Positions 35,014 through 43,425 of a stretch of DNA of 58,023 nt are shown here, in pieces (positions within the stretch are counted from its first letter, which is position 1; each line of letters starts with the position of its first letter). Source of the DNA: Clostridiales bacterium CHKCI001 (GTDB taxonomy: Bacteria; Bacillota; Clostridia; Lachnospirales; Lachnospiraceae); NCBI GenBank assembly GCA_900045905.1, contig FCNS01000024.1, forward strand, positions 1-58,023. The letters are read 5' to 3'. The position numbers and the translations under genes are program-made. The notes beneath the pieces were generated by a model that searched no databases, had not been told where the DNA came from, and was given only the letters and a program-made list of their open reading frames with translations.

Positions 35014-35080
35014 TGACAGAAACAGGATTTAATGTATAATAATTTTGTTTAGTTTTACTAAACTTTTAGTTTACTAAAAC
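35014..35080 (+). promoter_or_regulatory. Promoter and tandem operators of the XRE-cupin gene
   Basis: TTGACA (35014-35019), 16-bp spacer, TATAAT (35036-35041). Just downstream are two abutting palindromes: GTTTAGTTTTACTAAAC (35048-35064) and TTTTAGTTTACTAAAA (35065-35080). A bound repressor would cover the start of transcription. The second differs from the operator at 15591 only in the two central bases. Confidence 0.75.
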
Positions 35081-35133
35081 ATGAATTTTAGAATATAATC
35101 TTGAGATAATACAGAGTGGGAAGGAGATGAAAG

Positions 35134-35667
35134 ATGGATATTGGGCGTAAGATCCGACAGTTACGTGTTTTAAAGGGATTGACACAAAAAGAGTTAGCAG
35201 ATAGAACGGAACTGTCAAAAGGATTTATTTCACAGGTAGAACGAAATCATACTTCTCCTTCAATTACAACGCTAATTGATATTCTGCAGTGTCTTGGAAC
35301 GACACCCGCAGAATTTTTTAATGATACTCCAGAAGAACAGGTTGTATTTGTGAAAGAGGATTATTTTGAAAAACAAGATAGTGAACTGCATAACACAATC
35401 AAGTGGATTATTCCAAATGCTCAGAAAAACCAAATGGAACCAATTCTGCTTAAATTAGAAGCTGGAGGTTCCACTGATACGGATCATCCACATGAAGGAG
35501 AAGAGTTTGGATATGTATTATCTGGAACTATTACGATAATGTTGGGAAATAAAACATATAAAGCCAAAAAAGGAGAATCCTTTTACTTCATACCCGATCG
35601 GCCACATTTAATTACTTCGAAGACTGGGGCGGTGATTTTATGGGTTAGCTCACCTCCTAGTTTCTAA
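35134..35667 (+). CDS. XRE-family regulator with cupin domain (PuuR-like)
   Basis: 177 residues. HTH at 1-60 (GRKIRQLRVLKGLTQKELADRT) and a cupin at about 110-175 (HPHEGEEFGYVLSGTITI, then KGESFYFIPDRPHL). Such regulators sense a small ligand, for PuuR-type members putrescine or related amines. The gene is the first before potABCD, so polyamine-responsive control of that importer is likely. AAGGAG lies 7 bases before the ATG. Two operators overlapping its promoter suggest autoregulation. Confidence 0.88.
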   Translation: MDIGRKIRQLRVLKGLTQKELADRTELSKGFISQVERNHTSPSITTLIDILQCLGTTPAEFFNDTPEEQVVFVKEDYFEKQDSELHNTIKWIIPNAQKNQMEPILLKLEAGGSTDTDHPHEGEEFGYVLSGTITIMLGNKTYKAKKGESFYFIPDRPHLITSKTGAVILWVSSPPSF

Positions 35668-35764
35668 TAAGTCTCTTAATTGTAATGCCAAACAGGGAAT
35701 AAAAGAAGTTGTTACGATGCAGAGTAAAAAATTATAAAAGATAAGTTTATAGGAGGAAAAAGGG

Positions 35765-36844
35765 ATGAGAGAACCATTAATTGATTTAAAAAATATTACA
35801 AAGAGTTATGATGGTCAAGTAATCTTGGATGATTTGAGTTTATCCATTCATGAAAATGAGTTTGTTACATTGCTAGGGCCGAGTGGTTGTGGAAAGACAA
35901 CAACACTGCGTATCATTGGGGGATTTGAGACACCAGATATGGGGCAGGTAATGTTTCATGGACAGGATATTACAAATATGCCTCCGCATAAACGAAATTT
36001 AAATACAGTATTTCAAAAATATGCATTATTTACACATATGAATATTGCGGAAAATATTGCATTTGGGTTAAAAATTAAAGGAAAGAGTAAAGCTTATATT
36101 CAAGATAAAATTAAATACGCACTAAAACTTGTGAATTTGGATGGATATGAGAAACGTATGCCAGATTCTTTAAGTGGTGGACAACAGCAAAGAATTGCAA
36201 TTGCCAGAGCAATTGTGAATGAACCAAAGGTATTGCTCTTAGATGAACCGCTTGGGGCATTGGATTTAAAAATGCGTCAAGATATGCAGTATGAATTGAT
36301 TCGTCTAAAAAATGAGCTTGGAATTACATTTATTTATGTAACACATGATCAAGAAGAAGCTCTGACAATGTCTGATACGATTGTTGTTATGAATCAGGGA
36401 TATATTCAGCAGATGGGAACACCAGAAAAAATTTATAATGAACCAGAAAATGCATTTGTGGCAGATTTTATTGGGGAAAGTAATATTTTGGACGGTACGA
36501 TGATATGGGATCGTCTAGTAGAAATTCTGGGAGTCCGTTTTGACTGTGTGGATACTGGATTTGGGACAAATCGTCCAGTTGATGTAGTAATTCGTCCAGA
36601 AGATGTGATTCTTTTAGATCCAGAACGTGCACAGCTAAAAGGAATTGTTACAAGTGTAATATTTCGAGGGGTCCATTATGAAATGTCGGTAGAAGTAGGA
36701 GGTTTCGTATGGAAGGTGCATAGTACAACTATGTTTCCAGAGGGAACTCAAGTTGGAATCCGAGTAGAACCATCGAATATTCAAATTATGAATAAACCAG
36801 AATCAGAAGATGAAGAGGCGGTGAGTCGAAATGGCAAAAAATAG
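35765..36844 (+). CDS. potA: Spermidine/putrescine importer ATPase PotA
   Basis: 359 residues. Walker [10 protein letters not shown] near 38, Q-loop [11 protein letters not shown], signature [16 protein letters not shown], Walker [21 protein letters not shown], His-loop [14 protein letters not shown], then a TOBE domain. The wording matches PotA. It energises import of polyamines through PotBC. AGGAGG precedes the ATG. The 3' end overlaps potB by 14 bases. Assignment to polyamines rests on the family, the gene order potA-B-C-D and the amine-type cupin regulator before it. Confidence 0.93.
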   Translation: MREPLIDLKNITKSYDGQVILDDLSLSIHENEFVTLLGPSGCGKTTTLRIIGGFETPDMGQVMFHGQDITNMPPHKRNLNTVFQKYALFTHMNIAENIAFGLKIKGKSKAYIQDKIKYALKLVNLDGYEKRMPDSLSGGQQQRIAIARAIVNEPKVLLLDEPLGALDLKMRQDMQYELIRLKNELGITFIYVTHDQEEALTMSDTIVVMNQGYIQQMGTPEKIYNEPENAFVADFIGESNILDGTMIWDRLVEILGVRFDCVDTGFGTNRPVDVVIRPEDVILLDPERAQLKGIVTSVIFRGVHYEMSVEVGGFVWKVHSTTMFPEGTQVGIRVEPSNIQIMNKPESEDEEAVSRNGKK

Positions 36845-37649
36845 AAAATTACTTGCAGCTCCGTATTTAATATGGATGATAGCGTTTACGGTTATTCCAC
36901 TCTTAATGATTGTTTATTATGGGATGACAAATCGAGATGGAGCTTTTACATGGGATAATGTGATGGCAATGGCTCGACCAGAACATTTAGGAGCACTTTT
37001 ATTATCATTAAAGCTGTCTATTAGCTGTACAGTAGTGTGTTTGCTGCTTTCTTATCCGCTTGCTATGATTCTAAGAGGAAGAGGAATAAATCAAAGTAGT
37101 TTTATTGTATTTCTTTTTATTCTCCCAATGTGGATGAATTTTCTTTTAAGGACGTATGCATGGCTAAATCTTTTAGACGATGGAGGAATTCTTTATACAA
37201 TCTGTGAAAATCTGGGAATTCCAACGATTAGTTTAATCGGAACGAATACGGCAATTATCCTTGGAATGGTTTATAACTTTCTTCCATTTATGGTATTGCC
37301 ATTATATAATGCATTAATGAAAATCGATCAAAACGTAATTAATGCAGCAAAGGATTTAGGAGCGAATCAGGTACAAGTCTTTTTTCGCATTATACTGCCA
37401 TTAAGTTTTCCTGGAATTGTAAGTGGAGTTACAATGGTATTTGTTCCGTCGTTGACAACCTTTGTGGTATCCGATCTATTGGGAGCCAGAAAGATTATGC
37501 TGATTGGTAATATTATTGAACAAGAATTTTCAACCGCAGATAATTGGTATCTAGGTTCTGGATTATCGCTTGTATTGATGATATTTATTCTAGTTAGTAT
37601 GGCAGTTTTGAATCACTATGATAAAAATGGGGAGGGAACATCATTTTGA
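36831..37649 (+). CDS. potB: Polyamine ABC transporter permease PotB
   Basis: 272 residues with six helices. The loop that docks the ATPase reads [26 protein letters not shown] (near 168-193), the EAA-type motif. N-terminus [21 protein letters not shown] is typical PotB. The start overlaps potA and the stop TGA overlaps the TTG start of potC, so expression is translationally coupled. Partner of PotC. Confidence 0.92.
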   Translation: MAKNRKLLAAPYLIWMIAFTVIPLLMIVYYGMTNRDGAFTWDNVMAMARPEHLGALLLSLKLSISCTVVCLLLSYPLAMILRGRGINQSSFIVFLFILPMWMNFLLRTYAWLNLLDDGGILYTICENLGIPTISLIGTNTAIILGMVYNFLPFMVLPLYNALMKIDQNVINAAKDLGANQVQVFFRIILPLSFPGIVSGVTMVFVPSLTTFVVSDLLGARKIMLIGNIIEQEFSTADNWYLGSGLSLVLMIFILVSMAVLNHYDKNGEGTSF

Positions 37650-38416
37650 TCAAAAAAATTTGTTCACAGATTTATATAACATTAATTTTTATATTTCTCT
37701 ACGCGCCAATTGTAACATTAATTATATTTTCCTTTAATCAAGGAAAGGGAGGGCAGTGGAGAGGCTTTTCTCTGGAATGGTATCGAGAACTTTTTGCAAG
37801 CGAGATGATTATGGATGCGCTATGGAATACATTAATTATTGCAGTGGTTTCGGCTATCATTGCAACGATTATTGGGACTATTTCTTGTATTGGATTAAAT
37901 TCATTACGGGGAAAGGCAAAAAGTATTTATTTGTCATTAAATAATATTCCAATGTTGAATTCGGAACTTGTGACAGGTTTGTCTTTGATGCTTGTATTTA
38001 TTGCTTTTGGAATTGGATTTGGATATCCAACTATTCTAATTGCCCATATTACATTTTGTATTCCTTATGTAATTTTGAGTGTTATGCCAAGAATGAAACA
38101 GACGGATCGTAGTACGTATGAAGCAGCAGTTGATTTAGGAGCAACTCCAATTTATGCTTTTTTTAAGGTTGTATTTCCAGAATTAGTACCTGGGATTTTA
38201 TCTGGATTTTTGCTTTCTTTTACGATGTCGTTGGATGACTTTATTATTACGTATTTTACGAGGGGACCAGGCATTAATACATTGTCTACTTTAATTTATA
38301 GTGAAGTGCGAAAGGGAATTAAACCTTCTATGAATGCGCTTTCTACTATTATGTTTGTGTCAGTGTTAATTTTATTAGTTGTAAGTAATCGAAAGAAAAA
38401 GGATGGGATGGAATGA
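37646..38416 (+). CDS. potC: Polyamine ABC transporter permease PotC
   Basis: 256 residues with six helices and the loop EAAVDLGATPIYAFFKVVFPELVPGI (near 160-185). N-terminal LYAPIVTLIIFSFN (near 19-32) is typical PotC. TTG start at 37646, with GGGGAGGG about 10 bases upstream; the TTGA overlap couples it to potB. Last bases overlap potD by four. The start codon is weaker than ATG, which may lower PotC relative to PotB. Confidence 0.92.
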   Translation: MIKKICSQIYITLIFIFLYAPIVTLIIFSFNQGKGGQWRGFSLEWYRELFASEMIMDALWNTLIIAVVSAIIATIIGTISCIGLNSLRGKAKSIYLSLNNIPMLNSELVTGLSLMLVFIAFGIGFGYPTILIAHITFCIPYVILSVMPRMKQTDRSTYEAAVDLGATPIYAFFKVVFPELVPGILSGFLLSFTMSLDDFIITYFTRGPGINTLSTLIYSEVRKGIKPSMNALSTIMFVSVLILLVVSNRKKKDGME

Positions 38417-39573
38417 AACGTTTTGCAGTATTGGGAATTGTGATAATAATGATAAGTGCAGTTTTGGCAGGGTGTAATGGAGGAACTGGGTCTCCATTTG
38501 CCGCAGAAATGGAAAATCAAGTCCAAGAAGAAACTCGTGCAGCAAGTTATCCAAATGGAATCGTAAAAGTATTTAACTGGGGGGAATATATTGATGAAAG
38601 TCTTATTCAGCAGTTTGAGCGTGAGTACGGGATTCAAGTAATCTATGATACATTTACGACAAATGAAGAAATGTATCCGAAAATTGCTGCAAATCCCTCC
38701 CTTTATGATGTTATTTGTCCTTCAGACTATATGATTGAAAAAATGATTCAGAATGGACTATTACAAAAAATCGATTGGACCAAGGTGCCAAATATAAAAA
38801 ATATGGATCAGTTGTGTATGGAGCGGGTTCAGGATTTTGATCCAGGTAATCAATATACCGTCCCGTATACATGGGGAACGGTTGGAATTTTGTATAATAA
38901 AAAAATGGTAACAACGCCAATTGACAGTTGGAGTGTACTTTGGGATGAAACTTATGCAAATAATATGATTATGCAAGATTCTGTTCGGGACGCATTTATG
39001 GTTGCGTTAAAATTGCTTGGATACTCCTGCAACTCTACAGATGAAAATGAATTACAGGAAGCAATGCAGTTGTTGAAAGAACAAAAACCACTTGTAAAAG
39101 CATATGCGATCGATGAAGTCCGAGATAAGATGATTAATGACTCCGCAGCACTTGGAGTGATTTATTCAGGAGAATATTTGTATTGCCATGAAGAAAATGA
39201 GGACTTAGCTTATGTGGTACCAAAGGAAGGGTCAAATCTTTGGTTTGATGGATGGGTTATCACAAGTGAAGCACAAAATGTAGAAAATGCACATAAATGG
39301 TTAGATTTTCTTTGCAGAGCAGAGTCTGCCTATGCAAACTTTGAGTATATTACCTATGCGACTCCGAATGAAGCTGCTAAAGAAATGATTGATCCAGAAT
39401 ATTTAAATGATCCAGGTGTTTTTGCGACAGAAGAGCGGATGGATAAATGTGAAATTTATAAATATCTTGGAATGGAAATGGAAGATATGTATTATGAGCT
39501 TTGGAAACAGGTGAAAGCACCAGAAGTTTCTATTTTTGGCTGGAATCCGTTTGCAGAGGAAGAAACAGAATGA
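38413..39573 (+). CDS. potD: Polyamine-binding lipoprotein PotD
   Basis: 386 residues. Lipoprotein signal with lipobox LAGC (Cys near 21). The mature domain has VKVFNWGEYIDESLIQQFEREYG (near 50-72) and YDVICPSDYMIEKM, characteristic of PotD/PotF. It captures polyamines outside the membrane and hands them to PotBC. ATGA overlap with potC. The stop overlaps the truA start (ATGA), so the tRNA-modifying gene is in the same coupled string. Confidence 0.93.
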   Translation: MKRFAVLGIVIIMISAVLAGCNGGTGSPFAAEMENQVQEETRAASYPNGIVKVFNWGEYIDESLIQQFEREYGIQVIYDTFTTNEEMYPKIAANPSLYDVICPSDYMIEKMIQNGLLQKIDWTKVPNIKNMDQLCMERVQDFDPGNQYTVPYTWGTVGILYNKKMVTTPIDSWSVLWDETYANNMIMQDSVRDAFMVALKLLGYSCNSTDENELQEAMQLLKEQKPLVKAYAIDEVRDKMINDSAALGVIYSGEYLYCHEENEDLAYVVPKEGSNLWFDGWVITSEAQNVENAHKWLDFLCRAESAYANFEYITYATPNEAAKEMIDPEYLNDPGVFATEERMDKCEIYKYLGMEMEDMYYELWKQVKAPEVSIFGWNPFAEEETE

Positions 39574-40310
39574 AAAATTATAAAATGATCTTGCAGTATG
39601 ACGGAACGAAATACAATGGATGGCAAAAACAAAAGAATACAGATAAGACGATTCAAGGTAAGTTAGAAGCCATTCTAGAAAAACTCACTGGAGAAGCGAT
39701 TGAAGTACATGGTTCTGGCCGTACAGATATGGGAGTACATGCAATTGGACAAGTTGCAAATGCAAAGTTAAATTTTGATGGAACGGCCAAGCAGCTTCAA
39801 CAGTATATCAATGATTATCTTCCAAAAGATATTGTAGTTTATTCAATAGACGAAATGCCAATGCGGTTTCATAGTCGATTAAATGCAGTGAGGAAAACAT
39901 ACTGTTATCGCATTCACCTTTCACCAGTTCGTAATGTATTTGAACGTAATTATATATGGAACTATGGCAAACCATTGAATATAAGTCAAATGAAACAGGC
40001 TGCTATTTATTTGATAGGGGAGCATGATTTTTTACCATTTTGTGACCAGAAAAAGATGAAAAAATCTTCCGTTCGGATCATAGAACGAATTGATTGGGAG
40101 GAAACAGAACAGGAATGTAAAATTTTCTTTCAAGGGAATGGGTTTCTCTATCATATGGTTCGTAAAATAGTTGGTACACTGGTGGAAATTGGAGAGGGAA
40201 AAAAGAATCCCGATTTGATTCAAGAAATATTGGAGACTGGAAATCGAGAACTAGTTTCAGGCATTGCTCCAGCAGAAGGACTTTGTCTTATGAGTGTGGA
40301 ATATGAATAA
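39570..40310 (+). CDS. truA: tRNA pseudouridine synthase A
   Basis: 246 residues. Catalytic Asp in GSGRTDMGVHAIGQ (near residues 49-62), N-terminal MILQYDGTKYNGWQKQ, C-terminal GNGFLYHMVRKIVGTLVEIGEGK, all hallmarks of TruA. It makes pseudouridine at positions 38-40 of tRNA anticodon stems. The start lies inside the last codon of potD (ATGA), an unusual fusion of a housekeeping gene to a regulated transport operon; a terminal promoter inside potD is possible. Confidence 0.95.
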   Translation: MKNYKMILQYDGTKYNGWQKQKNTDKTIQGKLEAILEKLTGEAIEVHGSGRTDMGVHAIGQVANAKLNFDGTAKQLQQYINDYLPKDIVVYSIDEMPMRFHSRLNAVRKTYCYRIHLSPVRNVFERNYIWNYGKPLNISQMKQAAIYLIGEHDFLPFCDQKKMKKSSVRIIERIDWEETEQECKIFFQGNGFLYHMVRKIVGTLVEIGEGKKNPDLIQEILETGNRELVSGIAPAEGLCLMSVEYE

Positions 40311-40453
40311 ACGCAAAAAATATAGTGGTTTGATATCACTTGAAAAATTTTACCCTACTAATGGAGGGAAAACTGCTGGACTTTTCTGGAATTTTGTATC
40401 ATAATAAATTGGGTATGAGGGTTTTCGCCTATGAAAATGAAAGGAGTATTTCT

Positions 40454-41656
40454 ATGAAATATGTTGTAGTACTTGGAGATGGCATGGCAGATGAGCCATT
40501 GGAACAATTAGGAGGAATGACTCCATTGGAATATGCAAAAACACCAGAAATGGATCGCTTAGCAGCTGTTTCGGAAATTGGTTTAGCTAAGACAATACCA
40601 GATGGAATGAAACCTGGAAGTGACACAGCAAATTTAGCTGTACTTGGATATAATCCAAAGCAGTATTATACAGGTCGCTCTCCATTGGAAGCGTTAAGTA
40701 TTGGAGTGGATATGAAACCAACCGATGTAGCTCTCCGCTGTAATATTGTTACAGTGTCAGAAGAAGAAGGAATTCCATATGACGAACGTACCATTATCGA
40801 TCATAGCTCAGGAGAAATTTCCACGCAAGAAGCAGCTGTTTTAATTGAGGCAGTAAAACCAGTGTTTGAAAATGAAATATATCAGTTTTATGTTGGAACA
40901 AGTTATCGTCATCTTTTAATCTGGAATCATGGTTCAGTTGTAGAATTAACTCCACCACACGATATTCTAGGGAAAAAAATCGGAAATTATCTTCCAGCAG
41001 ACAAGGTACTGCGTGAAATGCAAAGAAAAAGCTTTGATATTTTAAATCAACATCCAATTAATTTAGAACGTGCAAAGAAAGGATTGAATAAGGCAAATTC
41101 TCTGTGGTTTTGGGGAGCTGGTACAAGACCACAATTAGATTCCTTTGAAAAGAAGACTGGAAAAAGGGGAACAATGATTTCAGCAGTTGACTTATTAAAA
41201 GGGATCGCAGTGGGAGCAGAAATGAACGTGGTGGAAGTAGAAGGTGCGAATGGTTCTCTGCATACAAATTATGAGGGGAAAGCAATGGCTGCTGTAAGAG
41301 ATTTAACAGAAAATGGATATGACTTTGCTTATGTTCATGTAGAAGCACCAGATGAAATGGGACATCAAGGAAGTATGGAAAGAAAGATTCAGGCAATTGA
41401 ATACTTAGATCAAAGAGTGATTAAATTAGTTGTAAAAGAATTGGAAAACAAAAACGTAGACTTCCGTATGCTAATTATGCCAGACCATCCAACTCCAATT
41501 TGTTGTCGGACTCATACATCAGACCCAGTTCCGTATTTATTGTATGACAGTACAAAAAAAATAACGGGACGTCCTTATAATGAAAAAGAAGCCAAAAAAT
41601 CAGGAATCTTTGTAGAAGAGGGATTCCGCCTTGTGGAAAAATTATTAGAATTGTAA
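40454..41656 (+). CDS. Cofactor-independent phosphoglycerate mutase (ApgM type)
   Basis: 400 residues of the alkaline-phosphatase superfamily. MKYVVVLGDGMADEP (1-15, metal Asp), the phosphorylated Ser in PGSDTANLAVLGYNP (near 54-69), the phosphate-transfer region and VHVEAPDEMGHQG (near 297-310), and MPDHPTPICCRTHTSDPVP near 342-361. This is the archaeal/clostridial ApgM family, distinct from GpmI. The ATG at 40454 follows AAAGGAG; the longer frame from 40340 has no SD. It acts in glycolysis (3-PG to 2-PG). Monocistronic. Confidence 0.9.
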   Translation: MKYVVVLGDGMADEPLEQLGGMTPLEYAKTPEMDRLAAVSEIGLAKTIPDGMKPGSDTANLAVLGYNPKQYYTGRSPLEALSIGVDMKPTDVALRCNIVTVSEEEGIPYDERTIIDHSSGEISTQEAAVLIEAVKPVFENEIYQFYVGTSYRHLLIWNHGSVVELTPPHDILGKKIGNYLPADKVLREMQRKSFDILNQHPINLERAKKGLNKANSLWFWGAGTRPQLDSFEKKTGKRGTMISAVDLLKGIAVGAEMNVVEVEGANGSLHTNYEGKAMAAVRDLTENGYDFAYVHVEAPDEMGHQGSMERKIQAIEYLDQRVIKLVVKELENKNVDFRMLIMPDHPTPICCRTHTSDPVPYLLYDSTKKITGRPYNEKEAKKSGIFVEEGFRLVEKLLEL

Positions 41657-41676
41657 TTCTTGAGGATATTCGCAAT

Positions 41677-41748
41677 CTGCTTTGCAGCTTGCTTAGAACC
41701 GAATTGCTACTCCTCAGCTTGTCAGATGAAGCTTGCTCTTCGTCTGAC
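41677..41748. repeat. Intergenic hairpins related to those at 43.3 kb
   Basis: CTGCTTTGCAGCTTG (41677-41691) is the exact reverse complement of 43336-43350. Next to it GTCAGATGAAG (41721-41731) pairs with CTTCGTCTGAC (41738-41748). Purpose unknown; no coding potential. Confidence 0.55.
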
Positions 41749-41749
41749 A

Positions 41750-41792
41750 CAAGGAAGTCCCCCTGCTTCCAATATGCAGGGGGACTTCCTTG
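41750..41792. terminator. Strong hairpin between convergent pgm and UDP-sugar genes
   Basis: A perfect 17-bp stem, CAAGGAAGTCCCCCTGC (41750-41766) with its complement (41776-41792), 9-nt loop. No U run follows on +, but it is very stable and lies between convergent genes; its arm matches the 3' arm of repeat copy A. Confidence 0.5.
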
Positions 41793-41803
41793 TATGGGTT
41801 AAA

Positions 41804-43033
41804 TTATAGTGTAACTCCATTTTCCTGAAGAAGTGCTCTGGCAGATTCGACGGAATCAACTCCAGTTGGATTTTTAATTGGCGCAAATTCACGATTCCGA
41901 ATCACTTCATAAGGAAGACAAGTATCCATTAGGTGAATCATATCTAAAACAAGTTCTTCAAACTTATATCCATTAGGTTTGCTAGGTTTTATAAAAGCTC
42001 CAGTCTCATCCATATAAGGAATTTTCTTTTCTACAATATGTACTGGAAGTTCTTTGTTCACAATTTCCTCTAATTTATCCAAACGGAACATATAGTTTAA
42101 AATAACACCAAAGTTGTAAAGTAAATTCCCGTTCTCATCTCTTAGATGAATCATATCATCAGTCATCTCATAATATTCTACAATGGATGGTTTGCCATCT
42201 TCTAAACATAATACACCAACACGTTCCTGTGGATCTGCCTTGCGTACTACTTTACCGCCGCAGTCGCACTTTGATGCAATGACTGCACCAACATAAGCTG
42301 GATCATTAATTCGCTGTAGAACATTGTCTACCGCAAATACAGTTAACCATTCAATGCCAAGTTCTTTCATATGAGAGATAAGTCCAGCATTTTGCAGAGA
42401 ATGGAACCAGCCGCCATTTCCATTTGGAGAAAGAGAAAGACGATCTTTGTCTTCCATGAGAAGCTTTCCATTAAAATCAACGGATGGTGCCATATCTTGC
42501 TTAAAGAAGCGAATAAAATCCTTATTATAACCGAAATAATGCTTCTCTTCAAAGAAATGGACGGTGTCCTCATGGTTTTTGTCACTGGTCATAATATATA
42601 ATGGAACCCAGGTGTCGATTTGATTTACAACATCCATTAAATTGTTAATTAAACATTCAAAAATATAAAGATCTTTTGTAATCCCTACATTAAACATTCC
42701 TTTTGGCTTGTCAAACCCAAGACGGGTTCCCTGACCACCTGCAAGTAAAACGGCTCCCACCTTCTGAGCTTTTAATGCTTTAATTCCAATTTGAGTAAAC
42801 TCCTCTTTGTGTTTCTCAATTTCAGAAACTTCCAAAGCTCCAAGTGGTTCTAATTTTCCTTTCACAGCTTCTGTATCTTGTCTGTTTTGTACTAGTTCTA
42901 ATAGATGCCAATTGATGGAAGAGATTTGTTCTAATAAGCTGGTCTGTTGTTTGACTGTAAGTTCATCATAGTATTTTAATAGATGAAGTTGATTGTGTTT
43001 TGTAAGTATATCTTTTATCTGTTCATAAGTCAT
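41804..43033 (-). CDS. UTP-sugar-1-phosphate uridylyltransferase (UDPGP/UAP family)
   Basis: 409 residues. The nucleotide-binding motif LLAGGQGTRLGFDKPKGMFNVG (near 97-118) defines the UDPGP family (eukaryotic-type UDP-GlcNAc/UDP-Glc pyrophosphorylase), unrelated to bacterial GalU or GlmU. Further matches: LSPNGNGGWFHSL (near 205-217), VFAVDNVLQRINDP (near 235-248), EYYEMTD. It makes UDP-sugar from UTP and a sugar 1-phosphate; which sugar cannot be decided. ATG at 43033 follows GGAGG 7 bases upstream. Isolated gene flanked by repeat hairpins on both sides. Confidence 0.88.
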   Translation of the reverse strand: MTYEQIKDILTKHNQLHLLKYYDELTVKQQTSLLEQISSINWHLLELVQNRQDTEAVKGKLEPLGALEVSEIEKHKEEFTQIGIKALKAQKVGAVLLAGGQGTRLGFDKPKGMFNVGITKDLYIFECLINNLMDVVNQIDTWVPLYIMTSDKNHEDTVHFFEEKHYFGYNKDFIRFFKQDMAPSVDFNGKLLMEDKDRLSLSPNGNGGWFHSLQNAGLISHMKELGIEWLTVFAVDNVLQRINDPAYVGAVIASKCDCGGKVVRKADPQERVGVLCLEDGKPSIVEYYEMTDDMIHLRDENGNLLYNFGVILNYMFRLDKLEEIVNKELPVHIVEKKIPYMDETGAFIKPSKPNGYKFEELVLDMIHLMDTCLPYEVIRNREFAPIKNPTGVDSVESARALLQENGVTL

Positions 43034-43243
43034 AGTAGTGCCTCCATAATGAAATAATAGATCCCCAATTAATACCAATAACTATGAGAAAAAAATAAAT
43101 TGGTGGTTTCAGTATATCCTATTTATTCCAAAATATCAAGAGAAAAACTACTTTCCCAAAAGTGGAAATATTGATATAATGAAAACAAGAAAAATATTAT
43201 AAATGAATAACGATAGCGGAGTAGTAGCCGCTCTAGCTTGAAT

Positions 43244-43302
43244 GCAGAATGGGCAGTCCCCCGATTCAAGTGCGTGAAGCACTAAGGGGGGATGGGATGC
43301 CC
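43244..43302. repeat. Dispersed palindromic repeat, copy B
   Basis: Outer arms GGGCA/TGCCC (43251-43255 with 43298-43302) and apical AGTGC-GTGAA-GCACT (43269-43283). Aligns with copy A around the apical stem, the two stems differing by compensating pairs. Left arm shared with copy C. Confidence 0.6.
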
Positions 43303-43303
43303 G

Positions 43304-43396
43304 TGTCAGTGTGGGATTAGGCAATCCCACACTGACAAGCTGCAAAGCAGCCTACGTTCACGAGGAAGTAGCGAAGCGGATTCCGAGTGTCCGCTT
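43304..43396. repeat. Consecutive hairpins in the 5' region of the response regulator gene
   Basis: TGTCAGTGTGGGATT pairs perfectly with AATCCCACACTGACA (43304-43337, loop AGGC). Then CAAGCTGCAAAGCAG (43336-43350, inverted copy of 41677-41691). Then AAGCGGA-N9-TCCGCTT (43374-43396). No T run follows any of them. Confidence 0.65.
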
Positions 43397-43425
43397 TACA
43401 GAAAAGGAAAGAAAAAGGTGACGAA

